A stretch of DNA of 64,000 nt from Pseudomonas oryzihabitans (GCF_007665395.1 NZ_VDND01000009.1:124001-188000); one strand, 5' to 3'. Positions 9,130-19,212 are shown, counted from the first letter of the stretch. Made by a program: numbers and translations. The notes: generated from the sequence alone by a model not told the origin.

Positions 9130-10372
9130 AACGCAGGGCCTCGGCGGGTTGGGTACGGGCGGCGCTCCAGGAGGGATAGAGCGTGGCCAGGAAGCTCAGG
9201 GCGAAGGACGCGCCACAGACCAGCAGGACGTCGTGCAGCTGCAGCTGCGCCGGCAGGTAGTCGATGAAATACACCTCGGCATTGAGGAACTGGTGGCCGG
9301 TCACCTGCTGCACCCAGGCCAGGGCGGCGCTGACGTTGAGCGCGGCGAGCACGCCCAGCACGCAGCCGATGGCGGTGCCGATGACGCCGATGAAGGTCCC
9401 CTGGACCATGAACACCGCCATGATCTGCCGCGGTGTGGCGCCCAGGGTGCGCAGGATGGCGATGTCGGACTTCTTGTCGGTCACCACCATCACCAGGGTG
9501 GAGACGATGTTGAAGGCAGCGACGGCGACGATCAGCAGCAGCAGCAGGCCGATCATGGTCTTTTCCATGCCGATGGCCTGGTAGAGATTGCCGTGGGTGC
9601 GGGTCCAGTCGCGGGCGTACCAGTCGTTGCCAGGCAGTTGGCGGGCGATGTTCCAGGAGACGTCGGGAGCCTGGAACAGGTCGTGCAGCTTCAGGCGCAC
9701 GCCCTGTACCGCCTGCGCCGGCCAGCGTTGCAGCCGCGCGGCGTCCTCGATGTCGATCAGGCCCACCGAGCCGTCCAGCTCGCCGGCGCCAACGCTGAAG
9801 ATGCCCACCACGGTGAATCTCTTCATGCGCGGGAACATGCCGGCCGGGGTCACCGCCACTTCGGGGGCGATGTAGGTGACCTTGTCGCCGACCTTGACGC
9901 CCAGCTTCTCGGCGGCCAGCGAGCCGATGACGATGCCGAACTCGCCCGGCTTGAGGTCGTCGAGCCGACCCTGGCGCATGAAGCTGGCGATGATCGAGAC
10001 CTTGGGTTCCTCGGCCGGGTCGATGGCGTTGAGCAGCACCGTCTGCACCGCCTTGCCATTGGCCAGCATGCCCTGCAACTGGGTGAAGGGCGCCACCGCG
10101 GCCACCTGGCCGTTCTGCAGCGCCCGCTCGCGCACGCTGCGCCAGTCGAGCACGGGCTGGTAGGACTCCACCGTCGCATGGGGAATCATGCCGAGGACGC
10201 GGTCGCGCATCTCGCGATCGAAGCCGTTCATGACCGACAGCACCACGATCATGACGACGACGCCGAGGGCCAGGCCGATCATGGAGGTGAGCGAGATGAA
10301 GGAGACGAAATGATTGCGGCGCTTGGCGCGGACGTAACGCAGGCCAAGGTAGATCGGCAGGGGTCTGAACAT
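9122..10372 (-). CDS. lolC: Lipoprotein-releasing permease subunit LolC
   Basis: 416-residue partner of LolE with the same layout: N-terminal helix ([30 protein letters not shown]), periplasmic domain and three C-terminal helices. Start ATG at 10372 ([19 protein letters not shown]) was chosen because it aligns with the LolE start; the in-frame ATGs upstream have no family support. First gene of lolC-lolD-lolE. The two permeases share long blocks such as [18 protein letters not shown], evidence of an old duplication. Confidence 0.94.
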   Translation of the reverse strand: MFRPLPIYLGLRYVRAKRRNHFVSFISLTSMIGLALGVVVMIVVLSVMNGFDREMRDRVLGMIPHATVESYQPVLDWRSVRERALQNGQVAAVAPFTQLQGMLANGKAVQTVLLNAIDPAEEPKVSIIASFMRQGRLDDLKPGEFGIVIGSLAAEKLGVKVGDKVTYIAPEVAVTPAGMFPRMKRFTVVGIFSVGAGELDGSVGLIDIEDAARLQRWPAQAVQGVRLKLHDLFQAPDVSWNIARQLPGNDWYARDWTRTHGNLYQAIGMEKTMIGLLLLLIVAVAAFNIVSTLVMVVTDKKSDIAILRTLGATPRQIMAVFMVQGTFIGVIGTAIGCVLGVLAALNVSAALAWVQQVTGHQFLNAEVYFIDYLPAQLQLHDVLLVCGASFALSFLATLYPSWSAARTQPAEALRYE

Positions 10373-10479
10373 AGGCTCGCTTGCACGGCGGAAAGACGTA
10401 GGCGCCCGGCGGGTTGGACGGCGACACCGTGCCGGCTCGCCGGCTACACTCGGGGCCATCACCCACGGAGCGGCCCGAC

Positions 10480-11031
10480 ATGACCACCCCAGACGCGCGT
10501 GAACGGCGGGAATACTATCGCATCACCGACCGTATCGCACTGCAAATCAGCCCTGCCGACGGGGTCCCCGGCGAGACCGCGCCGCTGTTCGCACTCCTGA
10601 GCGAACTGCATCAGCTGGAATTCGAATCCCGTCACCTGCTGCGCAACCTGGACGAGCGCGACCGCGCCGTCACCGCCTGCCTGCGGCTGGTGCACAAGCG
10701 CCTCGACCTGCTCGGCCAGGCCTTCACCTGGAACCTCCTGCATGACAGCGGCGCCACCCGCGACGTGGTGCTGTCCGAGGGCGGCCTGGCCTTCGTCGAC
10801 GCCGAGCCCTATGCCCTGGGCACCCGGCTCGACCTGCGCATGGCTCTGCCGCCCCAGGGCCTGGGCCTGCAGGTGCTGGCCGAGGTGACCGGTTGCCAGA
10901 CGGTCGCCGGCGGTTACGAGATCGGCACCAGCTTCATCGCGCTGGAAGATGCCCAGCGCCAGCTGCTGGCACGCCATGTCCTGCGCCAGCAGGCCCGGGT
11001 CCGCCGCGCCGACCGCGGAGACGAGGCGTGA
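10480..11031 (+). CDS. PilZ-domain protein
   Basis: 183-residue protein, divergent from lolC. It begins MTTPDARERREYYRI, with the RxxxR-like arginine cluster that opens PilZ c-di-GMP-binding domains; the second motif is degenerate (LSEGGLAF in place of D/NxSxxG), so nucleotide binding is uncertain. The ATG at 10480 is preceded by GGAG at 9 bases, whereas a longer in-frame start has no ribosome-binding site. The downstream small secreted-protein gene overlaps its stop (GTGA). Probable PA2989 counterpart. Confidence 0.8.
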   Translation: MTTPDARERREYYRITDRIALQISPADGVPGETAPLFALLSELHQLEFESRHLLRNLDERDRAVTACLRLVHKRLDLLGQAFTWNLLHDSGATRDVVLSEGGLAFVDAEPYALGTRLDLRMALPPQGLGLQVLAEVTGCQTVAGGYEIGTSFIALEDAQRQLLARHVLRQQARVRRADRGDEA

Positions 11032-11318
11032 AACGCCCCTGGCTGGCGCTCCTGCTGCTGGGCGCCGCCCTTCCCGGCGGCGCCGAGACCCTGCAGATCC
11101 CGCTCGGCCAGCAGGGCGATCCCGGCACCCTGCTGCCGGCACGCGGCGACAGCCGTAGCCAGGTGCTGGAGCGCTTCGGCCTGCCCGACCAGGAGCACGC
11201 GCCCGTCGGCCGCCCGCCCATTCGCCGCTGGGACTATCGCGAGTTCAGTGTCTATTTCGAAAACGACCGGGTGCTGGATGCGGTCCGCGAACCGCACCGC
11301 CCGGCCCCGTCACCCTAG
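11028..11318 (+). CDS. Small secreted hypothetical protein
   Basis: 96-residue protein starting at a GTG that overlaps the PilZ stop. It has an N-terminal signal peptide (VKRPWLALLLLGAALPGGAE, likely cleavage after GGA) and a compact mature domain with LERFGLPDQE and IRRWDYREFSVYFENDRVLDAV, a pattern reminiscent of the SmpA/BamE-like fold. Homologues are common in Pseudomonas but I know of no assigned function. The next gene starts 8 bases later, so the three genes are likely co-transcribed. Confidence 0.75.
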   Translation: MKRPWLALLLLGAALPGGAETLQIPLGQQGDPGTLLPARGDSRSQVLERFGLPDQEHAPVGRPPIRRWDYREFSVYFENDRVLDAVREPHRPAPSP

Positions 11319-11326
11319 GAGCGCTC

Positions 11327-12043
11327 ATGACCCTCATTTATGGACACCGCGGTGCCCGCGGCGAAGCCCCGGAAAACACCCTGGCTGGCTTCGAGCTGTG
11401 CCTGGAGCTGGGCGTCCGGCGCTGCGAGCTGGACCTGCACCTCTCCCGCGACGGCGAGCTGGTGGTGATCCACGACCCGACCCTGAAGCGCACCACCGGC
11501 CGGGGTGGCAAGGTCAGCGAGAAGCTGGTCGCCGACCTGGTGGCGCTGGATGCCCGCCAGGGCGGACCGGTCTGGCCCCGCCCCAGCCCCATCCCGACCC
11601 TGCGCGAGCTGTTCGAGAAGTGCGCCTTCGAACACTGGCAACTGGAAGTGAAGAGTACCTCGCGGGTGCGGGCGGCGCAGACCGTCAGGGCCATCGCCCA
11701 GCTGGTCGGGGAATTCGGCCTGCAGGACAGGATCACCGTGACCAGCGCCTCGCGCGAGGTCCTGCGCGCCTTGCAGCGCGATACGCCACACCTGGCGCGC
11801 GGCCTGGTGGCGGAATACGCCTGGCTGGATCCGCTCAAGGTCGCGGCCCACTACGGCTGCCACCTGCTGGCGCTGAACTGGACGCTGTGCACCCCGGAGC
11901 GCCTGCTCAAGGCCCAGCGCCAGGGTCTGCACGTCTCGGTGTGGACGGTGAACGACGCCAGCCTGATGCGCCGCCTGGCCGATTTCGGCGCGGACAGCCT
12001 GATCACCGATTTCCCGAGTCTGGCGCGGCGGACGTTGGGGTAG
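11327..12043 (+). CDS. Glycerophosphodiester phosphodiesterase (UgpQ type)
   Basis: 238-residue cytoplasmic enzyme that would hydrolyse deacylated phospholipids (glycerophosphodiesters) to glycerol-3-phosphate and an alcohol. Catalytic and metal residues of the GDPD TIM barrel are visible: HRG at 7-9, ELDLHL (Glu34, Asp36), HDPTLKRTT (His49) and the C-terminal VWTVNDASLMRRL with GADSLITDFP. No signal peptide, so cytosolic like UgpQ rather than periplasmic GlpQ. Confidence 0.9.
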   Translation: MTLIYGHRGARGEAPENTLAGFELCLELGVRRCELDLHLSRDGELVVIHDPTLKRTTGRGGKVSEKLVADLVALDARQGGPVWPRPSPIPTLRELFEKCAFEHWQLEVKSTSRVRAAQTVRAIAQLVGEFGLQDRITVTSASREVLRALQRDTPHLARGLVAEYAWLDPLKVAAHYGCHLLALNWTLCTPERLLKAQRQGLHVSVWTVNDASLMRRLADFGADSLITDFPSLARRTLG

Positions 12044-12560
12044 CAGCTGGCTCGGCTCGAAGCCCGGTAAGTGTTGGGCTTCGCTGCGCTCAACCCAACC
12101 TACGAAAGCCCAACTTACCGGCTATCGCGGCCATGGGCCGCTCCTACAGGCTCGATGTAACCGTAGGAGCGGCCGCATCGGCGGATCGCCATGGCCGCGA
12201 GGTGACCAGATCCAGAACCGTAGCGTGGAAAACGGCGCAGCCTTTTCCACTGGAAGTTCGCTACGGGGAGCACCCTCACCCCAACCCTCTCCCATGGGGA
12301 GAGAGGGCTAGTCCAGCAGCACCGTTAGTCCAGGCAGCTCGTAGGTTGGGTTGAGACGGCTTCATCGTCGAAGCCCAACACTCGACTCGGGCCTGGGCAC
12401 TGTTGGGCTTCGCTGCGCTCAACCCAACCGACCTATCATCGCGGCCATAGCGGTCCGCCGACGCGGTCGCTCATAGGCTGTCTTGATCACAGATGATCGC
12501 GGCCATGGGCCGCTCCTACGGATCCTGTAGGAGCGGCCCATGGCCGCGATGTGAGCCGAC
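12044..12560. repeat. Mosaic of palindromic intergenic repeats
   Basis: 517 bp without a gene between the GDPD gene and sthA, made almost wholly of repeats. Copies of GTTGGGCTTCGCTGCGCTCA + ACCCAACC at 12073-12104 and 12402-12430, and a degraded inverted copy at 12341-12380; REP-like arms ATCGCGGCCATGGGCCGCTC at 12124-12150 with mate at 12163-12200; a GTAGCGTGGAAAAC palindrome at 12219-12265; a CCCTCACCCCAACCCTCTCCC hairpin-type repeat at 12272-12310; flanking AGCCCGGTAAG/CTTACCGGCT arms at 12061 and 12114. Two of these families recur between fdhE and fdnI (52287-52430). Confidence 0.85.
12496..12550. repeat. Perfect 24-bp REP-type palindrome, sthA 3' hairpin
   Basis: Two perfect inverted 24-bp arms (12496-12519 and 12527-12550; arm starts ATCGCGGCCATGGGCC and ends GCTCCTAC) separated by a 7-base loop. 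It lies 10 bases beyond the sthA stop codon, so the sthA transcript would end in a very stable hairpin. No T-run follows; mRNA 3' protection, factor-dependent termination or DNA gyrase binding, as for other REP elements, are possible. Confidence 0.8.
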
Positions 12561-13955
12561 TCAGAACAACCGATTCAAGCCATCGAAGGCGGCTACCCGA
12601 TAGGCCTCGGCCATGGTCGGGTAGTTGAAGGTGGTATTGACGAAATAGCGGATGCTGTTCGCCTCGCCCTGCTGATTCATGATCGCCTGGCCGATGTGCA
12701 GGATCTCCGACGCCTGGTCGCCGAAGCAGTGCACGCCGAGCACCTGCAGCGTCTCGCGGTGGAAGAGGATCTTCAGCATGCCCACCGGTTCGCCGGAGAT
12801 CTGCGCCCGCGCCATGCTCTTGAAGAACGCCTTACCCACCTCGTAGGGCACCTTTTCCTGGGTCAGCTCGCGCTCGGTCTTGCCCAGCGAACTGATCTCC
12901 GGAATGGTGTAGATGCCCGTGGGGATGTCGTTGACCACCCGGCCGTTGTTGTCGTGCAGGATGTTGTCCGAGGCCGAACGGCCCTGGTCGTAGGCGGCGC
13001 TGGCCAGGCTCGGCCAGCCGATGACGTCGCCCGCGGCGTAGATGTTGCCCACCGAGGTCCGGTAGTTCTCGTCGACGCTGACCTGACCACGGCTGTTCAC
13101 CGAGATGCCCACGTTCGGCAGCCCCAGGTGATCGGTGTTGCCAGTCCGGCCGTTACACCAGAGCAGGGCATCGGCGCGCAGCTTCTTGCCGGATTTCAGG
13201 TGCAGCACCACGCCGTGTTCCTGGCCTTCGATACGCTCGTACTCTTCGTTGTGGCGAATGAGCACGTTGTTGTTCTGCAGGTGATAGCTCAGGGCGTCGG
13301 AGATCTCGTCGTCGAGGAAGCTGAGCAACTGGTCGCGGTTGTCGATCAGGTCGACCAGCACGCCGAGACCACTGAAGATGGAGGCGTATTCGCTGCCGAT
13401 CACCCCGGCGCCGTAGATGATCAGCCGGCGCGGGGTGTGGGTCAGCGAGAGGATGGTGTCGCTGTCGTAGATGCGCGGATGGCTGAAGTCCACGTCCATG
13501 GGGCGATAGGGCCGCGAGCCGGTGGCGATGATGACCTGCTTGGCCACCAGGCGCTCCAGGTCGCCGCGCAGGTTGACGATCTCGATGGTGTTCTCGTCGG
13601 CGAAGCTGGCGGTGCCGAAGAACAGGTCGACCCGGTTGCGCGCGTAGTAGCTGGTGCGCGAGGACACCTGGCGGGCGATCACCCGCTCGGCGCTGCGCAG
13701 CACGTCGGGAAAGGAGAACCAGCGCGGCTCGCCGATGGAGCGGAACATCTCGTTGGTGTTGAACTGGATGATCTGCTTGACCGAATGGCGCAGCGCCTTG
13801 GACGGAATGGTGCCCAGGTGGGTGCAGTTGCCGCCGACCACCTGGCGATTGTCCACCACCGCCACCCGCCGACCATTCTTGGCGGCGTTCATCGCCGCGC
13901 CCTCGCCTGCCGGTCCCGAACCCAGTACCACCACATCGTAGCTATAGACCGCCAT
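12561..13955 (-). CDS. sthA: Soluble pyridine nucleotide transhydrogenase SthA
   Basis: 464-residue flavoprotein that interconverts NADPH and NAD+ to NADP+ and NADH in the cytosol. It has the disulfide-reductase fold: FAD dinucleotide motif GSGPAGEG (12-19), second dinucleotide motif [13 protein letters not shown], and C-terminal dimerisation domain. At the redox site it reads [17 protein letters not shown]: Cys44 is kept but the second cysteine is Thr49, the known hallmark separating SthA from lipoamide dehydrogenases. Monocistronic, ending in a REP hairpin. Confidence 0.96.
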   Translation of the reverse strand: MAVYSYDVVVLGSGPAGEGAAMNAAKNGRRVAVVDNRQVVGGNCTHLGTIPSKALRHSVKQIIQFNTNEMFRSIGEPRWFSFPDVLRSAERVIARQVSSRTSYYARNRVDLFFGTASFADENTIEIVNLRGDLERLVAKQVIIATGSRPYRPMDVDFSHPRIYDSDTILSLTHTPRRLIIYGAGVIGSEYASIFSGLGVLVDLIDNRDQLLSFLDDEISDALSYHLQNNNVLIRHNEEYERIEGQEHGVVLHLKSGKKLRADALLWCNGRTGNTDHLGLPNVGISVNSRGQVSVDENYRTSVGNIYAAGDVIGWPSLASAAYDQGRSASDNILHDNNGRVVNDIPTGIYTIPEISSLGKTERELTQEKVPYEVGKAFFKSMARAQISGEPVGMLKILFHRETLQVLGVHCFGDQASEILHIGQAIMNQQGEANSIRYFVNTTFNYPTMAEAYRVAAFDGLNRLF

Positions 13956-14100
13956 GCTTTCTCCTTAGAAGGTTAGCCGTCCGCAGGCGACGGCTGGAGC
14001 CGGGCAGCCTCGCGAGGCCGTCCGACGTGAGACGCAAGCCCAGGGCTGCGACCTCTTGTCACGGGTGGCTATTGTGAAGCAAAACCCATACAAAACGAAA

Positions 14101-14128
14101 ACGGGAGCCGCCTGGGCTCCCGTTTTTT
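14101..14128. terminator. Bidirectional Rho-independent terminator
   Basis: Stem ACGGGAGCC/GGCTCCCGT (14101-14109 and 14115-14123) with loop GCCTG, followed by TTTTTT on the plus strand and by a T-rich TTTTCGTTTTG on the minus strand. On the minus strand it lies about 40 bases after the gap-like gene and upstream of sthA, so it should end the gap-like transcript. Confidence 0.85.
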
Positions 14129-14160
14129 CTCGCAAGTCAGCCTTGCCTAGGGCGCAAGAC

Positions 14161-15603
14161 TCAGGCCGGGAAGGCCGGCGGGTTGACGCCCGCGATTTCT
14201 TCCAGCACCCGGACGACCTGGCAGCTGTAGCCGAACTCGTTGTCGTACCAGACGTAGAGCACGACGCGGTTGTCGCTGACGATGGTGGCGCCGGCATCGA
14301 CCACGCCCGCATGGCGGGAGCCGACGAAGTCGCTGGACACCACTTCCGGCGAGTTCACGAAATCGATCTGCTTGTGCAGCGGCGAGTGCAGCGCCATGGT
14401 GCGCAGGTACTCGTTGATCTCGTCCTTGCTGGTGGCGTTTTCCAGGTTCAGGTTGAGGATCGCCATGGAGACATTGGGCGTCGGCACGCGAATGGCGTTG
14501 CCAGTAAGCTTGCCGGCCAGTTCCGGCAGGGCCTTGGCCACGGCCTTGGCAGCGCCGGTCTCGGTGATCACCATGTTCAGCGCGGCGCTGCGACCCCGGC
14601 GATCGCCCTTGTGGAAGTTGTCGATCAGGTTCTGGTCGTTGGTGTAGGAGTGCACCGTCTCGACGTGGCCGTTGACGATGCCGTACTTGTCGTTGACCGC
14701 CTTGAGGATCGGCACGATGGCGTTGGTGGTGCAGGACGCCGCGGTGACGATGGTGTCTTCGGCGGTGATGGTGTCATGGTTGATGCCATGCACGATGTTC
14801 TTCAGGCTGCCCTTGCCCGGTGCGGTCAGCACCACGCGGGCGACGCCCTGGCACTTGAGGTGCTGGCCCAGGCCCTCGGCATCGCGCCACTTGCCGGTGT
14901 TGTCGACCACGATGGCATCCTGGATGCCGTACTGGGTGTAGTCGACGGTGGTGGGATCGTTGGAATAGATCACCTTGATCAGGGTACCGTTGGCGCACAG
15001 GGTGCTGTTGGCCTCGTCGACGGTGATGGTGCCGTCGAAGGAGCCGTGCACGGAGTCGCGACGCAGCAGGCTGGCACGCTTGACCAGGTCGTTGTCGGCG
15101 CCCTTGCGCACGACGATGGCGCGCAGGCGCAGGCCGTCGCCGCTACCCTGGTGCTCGATGAGGATGCGGGCCAGCAGGCGACCGATGCGACCGAAGCCGT
15201 ACAGGACGACGTCGGTGCCCTTGCGCTGCTCGACACCCTGCTTGCCGACCACGGCGGACAGCTCGCTGCGCAGGAAGTCCTTGAGGTCGCGACCGGCACC
15301 CTCGGCCTTTAACTTCAGGCTCAGGCGGGCCAGGTCGATGGAGGCGGCACCCAGTTCCAGCTCGCTCAGGGCCTTCACCAGCGGGAAGGTGTCCTGCACG
15401 GACAGCTCGACGTTGTCGATCTGGCGCGCGAAACGATGGGCCTTGAGGATGGAGATCACCGAACGGTTGACCAAACCGCGACCGTAAATCGAGGTCACAA
15501 CATTGTTGTTCCGGTACAGCTGACCAATCAGGGGAATCATGGCCTCGGCGAGCGCTTCGCGATCGATCCATTCTTCAAGGCACTGCTCAGGCTTCTGACT
15601 CAC
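14161..15603 (-). CDS. Glyceraldehyde-3-phosphate dehydrogenase, long form
   Basis: 480 residues. From about residue 130 it is a standard GAPDH: GFGRIGR (136-142), catalytic Cys291 in AASCTTNAIVPILK, and WYDNEFGYSCQVV near the end. The first ~125 residues are an extra helical N-terminal domain found in the gamma-proteobacterial long form (PA3001-like), absent from glycolytic GapA. After the second beta-strand, where NAD-specific GAPDHs usually carry Asp, this protein reads IVVRKGADND (Arg166), which may favour NADP(H). A gluconeogenic role is plausible but inferred. Divergent from mfd. Confidence 0.88.
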   Translation of the reverse strand: MSQKPEQCLEEWIDREALAEAMIPLIGQLYRNNNVVTSIYGRGLVNRSVISILKAHRFARQIDNVELSVQDTFPLVKALSELELGAASIDLARLSLKLKAEGAGRDLKDFLRSELSAVVGKQGVEQRKGTDVVLYGFGRIGRLLARILIEHQGSGDGLRLRAIVVRKGADNDLVKRASLLRRDSVHGSFDGTITVDEANSTLCANGTLIKVIYSNDPTTVDYTQYGIQDAIVVDNTGKWRDAEGLGQHLKCQGVARVVLTAPGKGSLKNIVHGINHDTITAEDTIVTAASCTTNAIVPILKAVNDKYGIVNGHVETVHSYTNDQNLIDNFHKGDRRGRSAALNMVITETGAAKAVAKALPELAGKLTGNAIRVPTPNVSMAILNLNLENATSKDEINEYLRTMALHSPLHKQIDFVNSPEVVSSDFVGSRHAGVVDAGATIVSDNRVVLYVWYDNEFGYSCQVVRVLEEIAGVNPPAFPA

Positions 15604-15757
15604 GACAAATCCTTCCCTATGTAGGAGCTGAAAAAAGGAACTACATTATGACCGCGCCGCCTGTCCCAGGCAATCAACGCGCGTCGCTGCACTGACAGCG
15701 CGAATGCCCGGTCGTTACAATCCCAACCCTCCCGAAATCCACCGGAGTTCCGCCCGC

Positions 15758-18700
15758 GTGTCAGTTTTGCGTACCCCGTCAATTCCTGAAACCGCCGGCC
15801 GCCAGCAGTGGGGCAACCTGCCCGGCGCCGCGCTAGCCCTCGCCATCGCTGAAGCCGCCAAGGCCGCGACACGCCGCTTCACCCTGCTGATCACCCAGGA
15901 CAGCCAGACCGCCGATCGCCTGGAGCAGGAACTGCGCTTCTTCGCCCCTGAACTTCCGGTGCTGAATTTCCCCGATTGGGAGACGCTGCCCTACGATGTC
16001 TTCTCGCCTCACCAGGACATCATCTCCCAGCGCGTGGCTACCCTTTATCGCTTGCCGGAGCTCTCCCACGGCATTTTGGTAGTCCCTCTGGCGACCGCCC
16101 TACACCGCCTGGCACCCACCCGTTTCCTGCTCGGCAGCAGTCTGGTGCTGGACGTCGGCCAGCGGCTGGACGTGGAGGCCACCCGGGCGCGCCTGGAAGC
16201 GGCCGGCTATAGATATGTGGATACGGTGTACGAGCACGGCGAATTCGCCGTGCGGGGCGCCCTGATCGACCTCTTCCCCATGGGCAGCAGCCTGCCCTAC
16301 CGGATCGACCTGTTCGACGACGAGATCGAGACGCTGCGCACCTTCGATCCGGAGACCCAGAGGTCCATCGATAAGGTCGACAGCATCCGCCTCCTGCCCG
16401 CGCGGGAATTCCCGCTGCACAAGGAAGCCGTAACCGGCTTCCGCGCGCGCTTCCGCGAGCGGTTCGACGTGGATTACCGCCGCTGCCCCATCTACCAGGA
16501 CCTGGCCAGCGGCATCACCCCGGCGGGCATCGAGTACTACCTGCCGCTGTTCTTCGACGAGACCTCCACCCTCTTTGACTACCTGCCGGCCAACACCCAG
16601 GTGTTCTCCCTGCCGGGGATCGAGCAGGCGGCCGAGCAGTTCTGGACCGACGTGCGTGCCCGCTACGAGGACCGCCGGGTCGATCCGGAGCGACCCTTGC
16701 TGCCCCCGGCCGAGGTCTTCCTGCCGGTGGAGGACTGCTTCGCCCGGCTGAAGAACTGGCCACGGGTGGTCATAGGCGCGGACGACCTGGAGTCCGGCGT
16801 GGGCCGCGAGCGCTTCCCCGCCCGGGCACTGCCCGACCTGGCCATCGACGCCAAGGCCAGCCAGCCGCTGGCCGCCCTGGAACACTTCATCACCGACTTC
16901 CCCGGTCGCGTGCTGTTCACCGCAGAAAGCGCGGGGCGCCGCGAGGTGCTGCTGGAATTGCTGGCGCGGTTGAATCTGCGTCCCGGCCAGGTCGAGGGCT
17001 GGGCGGCCTTCCAGGCCAGCGGCGAGCGCATCGCCATCGCCCTGGCGCCGCTGGACGAAGGCCTGGTGCTGGATGACGCCGGGGTTGCCCTAATCCCGGA
17101 GAATCCGCTGTTCGGCCAGCGCATCATGCAGCGTCGCCGCCGCGAGAAGGGTCGCGACGCCGGCGACAACGTCATCAAGAACCTGACCGAGCTGCGCGAA
17201 GGCGCACCGGTGGTGCACATCGACCACGGCGTCGGCCGCTACATGGGCCTGATCACCCTGGAGCTGGACGACCAGCCCCAGGAATTCCTGCTGCTCGAAT
17301 ACGCCGACGATGCCAAGCTCTATGTGCCGGTGGCCAGCCTGCACCTGATCGCCCGCTACTCAGGCACCGACGACGCCCTGGCGCCGCTGCACAAGCTCGG
17401 CTCGGAAGCCTGGCAGAAAGCCAAGCGCAAGGCCGCCGAGCAGGTACGGGACGTGGCCGCCGAGCTGCTCGACATCTATGCCCGCCGCGCCGCGCGCAAG
17501 GGCTATGCGTTCAAGGATCCGGCGGTCGACTACGCCACCTTCTCCGCCGGCTTCCCCTTCGAGGAGACCCCTGACCAGCAGGCCGCCATCGAGGCGGTGC
17601 GCAAGGACATGCTGGCCGGCACGCCGATGGATCGCCTGGTCTGTGGCGACGTCGGCTTCGGCAAGACCGAGGTGGCCATGCGCGCGGCCTTCATCGCCGT
17701 GCACGGCGGCCGCCAGGTGGCGGTCCTGGTGCCCACCACCCTGCTCGCCCAGCAGCACTACAACAGCTTCCGCGACCGCTTCGCCGACTGGCCGGTGCGC
17801 GTCGAGGTGATGAGCCGCTTCAAGTCGACCCAGGAGGTCGCCGCCGCGGCGCGCGAGCTGGCCGACGGCAAGATCGACATCATCATCGGTACCCACAAGC
17901 TGTTGCAGGGCGATGTGAAGTTCAAGGACCTGGGCCTGGCCATCATCGACGAGGAGCACCGCTTCGGGGTACGCCAGAAGGAACAGCTCAAGTCGCTGCG
18001 CAGCGAGGTGGACATCCTCACCCTCACCGCCACGCCGATTCCACGCACCCTGAACATGGCCGTGTCGGGCATGCGCGACCTGTCCATCATCGCCACCCCG
18101 CCGGCGCGGCGCCTCTCGGTGCGCACCTTCGTCATGGAGGAGCAGAACGCGGTGATCAAGGAAGCCCTGCTGCGCGAACTCCTGCGCGGTGGCCAGGTGT
18201 ACTTCCTGCACAACGAGGTCAAGACCATCGAGAAGCGTGCCCGCGAGTTGGCCGAACTGGTGCCCGAGGCCCGCGTCGGCATCGGCCACGGGCAGATGCG
18301 CGAGCGCGATCTCGAACAGGTGATGAGCGACTTCTACCACAAGAGATTCAACGTGCTGGTGGCCTCGACCATCATCGAGACCGGCATCGACGTGCCCAGC
18401 GCCAACACCATCATCATCGAGCGCGCCGACAAGTTCGGCCTGGCCCAGCTGCACCAGCTGCGCGGTCGGGTCGGGCGCAGTCACCACCAGGCCTACGCCT
18501 ACCTGCTCACCCCGCCGCGCAAGGGCATGACTCCGGACGCCGAGAAGCGCCTGGAAGCCATCGCCGGCGCCCAGGACCTGGGGGCCGGCTTCATCCTGGC
18601 CACCCACGACCTGGAGATCCGCGGTGCCGGCGAACTGCTCGGCGAAGGCCAGAGCGGGCAGATCCAGGCGGTGGGCTTCACCCTCTACATGGAAATGCTC

Positions 18701-19207
18701 GAGCGCGCGGTAAAGGCCATCCGCAAGGGTGAGCAACCCAACCTGGAGAAACCCCTGGGCGGCGGACCGGACATCAACCTGCGCGTTCCCGCGTTGATCC
18801 CGGAGGACTATCTACCCGACGTCCATGCGCGGCTGATCCTCTACAAGCGCATCGCCTCGGCGGCGGACGAGGAAGCGCTCAAGGAACTGCAGGTGGAGAT
18901 GATCGACCGCTTCGGCCTGCTACCCGAGCCGACCAAGAACCTGGTACGGCTGACGCTGCTCAAGCTGCGCGCGGAAGGCCTGGGCATCGTCAAGGTGGAC
19001 GCCGGCCCCCAGGGTGGGCGACTGGAATTCGCCGCCGATACCCAGGTGGACCCGCTGGTGCTGGTGAAGATGATCCAGGCGCAGCCGAAGAAGTACCGGC
19101 TGGAGGGCGCGACCCTGTTCAAGTTCCAGGTGCCGATGGAACGCGCCGAGGAGCGCTTCAACGTGCTGGAAGCCTTGTTCGACCGGCTGACGCCGGCCGC
19201 CAGCTGA
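15758..19207 (+). CDS. mfd: Transcription-repair coupling factor Mfd
   Basis: 1149-residue DNA translocase that displaces RNA polymerase stalled at lesions and recruits UvrA. The N-terminus holds the UvrB-like homology modules, then the RNA-polymerase interaction domain (VVHIDHGVGRYMGL...), helicase motifs with Walker A CGDVGFGKTE (Lys636) and DEEH box starting at Asp731, the TRG motif region and a C-terminal autoinhibitory domain. I chose the GTG at 15758 (VSVLRTPSI), preceded by ACCGGAG; the in-frame ATG further upstream lies in the divergent promoter region. Confidence 0.96.
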   Translation: MSVLRTPSIPETAGRQQWGNLPGAALALAIAEAAKAATRRFTLLITQDSQTADRLEQELRFFAPELPVLNFPDWETLPYDVFSPHQDIISQRVATLYRLPELSHGILVVPLATALHRLAPTRFLLGSSLVLDVGQRLDVEATRARLEAAGYRYVDTVYEHGEFAVRGALIDLFPMGSSLPYRIDLFDDEIETLRTFDPETQRSIDKVDSIRLLPAREFPLHKEAVTGFRARFRERFDVDYRRCPIYQDLASGITPAGIEYYLPLFFDETSTLFDYLPANTQVFSLPGIEQAAEQFWTDVRARYEDRRVDPERPLLPPAEVFLPVEDCFARLKNWPRVVIGADDLESGVGRERFPARALPDLAIDAKASQPLAALEHFITDFPGRVLFTAESAGRREVLLELLARLNLRPGQVEGWAAFQASGERIAIALAPLDEGLVLDDAGVALIPENPLFGQRIMQRRRREKGRDAGDNVIKNLTELREGAPVVHIDHGVGRYMGLITLELDDQPQEFLLLEYADDAKLYVPVASLHLIARYSGTDDALAPLHKLGSEAWQKAKRKAAEQVRDVAAELLDIYARRAARKGYAFKDPAVDYATFSAGFPFEETPDQQAAIEAVRKDMLAGTPMDRLVCGDVGFGKTEVAMRAAFIAVHGGRQVAVLVPTTLLAQQHYNSFRDRFADWPVRVEVMSRFKSTQEVAAAARELADGKIDIIIGTHKLLQGDVKFKDLGLAIIDEEHRFGVRQKEQLKSLRSEVDILTLTATPIPRTLNMAVSGMRDLSIIATPPARRLSVRTFVMEEQNAVIKEALLRELLRGGQVYFLHNEVKTIEKRARELAELVPEARVGIGHGQMRERDLEQVMSDFYHKRFNVLVASTIIETGIDVPSANTIIIERADKFGLAQLHQLRGRVGRSHHQAYAYLLTPPRKGMTPDAEKRLEAIAGAQDLGAGFILATHDLEIRGAGELLGEGQSGQIQAVGFTLYMEMLERAVKAIRKGEQPNLEKPLGGGPDINLRVPALIPEDYLPDVHARLILYKRIASAADEEALKELQVEMIDRFGLLPEPTKNLVRLTLLKLRAEGLGIVKVDAGPQGGRLEFAADTQVDPLVLVKMIQAQPKKYRLEGATLFKFQVPMERAEERFNVLEALFDRLTPAAS

Positions 19208-19212
19208 TGCCT

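Noticed and set aside
12044-12560. CRISPR array in the repeat-rich gap
   Set aside because: The repeats are palindromes of different families with irregular spacing and orientation, without uniform spacers or cas genes.
13956-14312. 115-codon minus-strand frame over the gap-like gene end
   Set aside because: Overlaps the conserved GAPDH C-terminus in another frame and crosses a terminator.
15704-15757. Upstream ATG start for mfd
   Set aside because: Adds 18 residues without family similarity; GTG at 15758 has an ACCGGAG ribosome-binding site and matches known Mfd N-termini.
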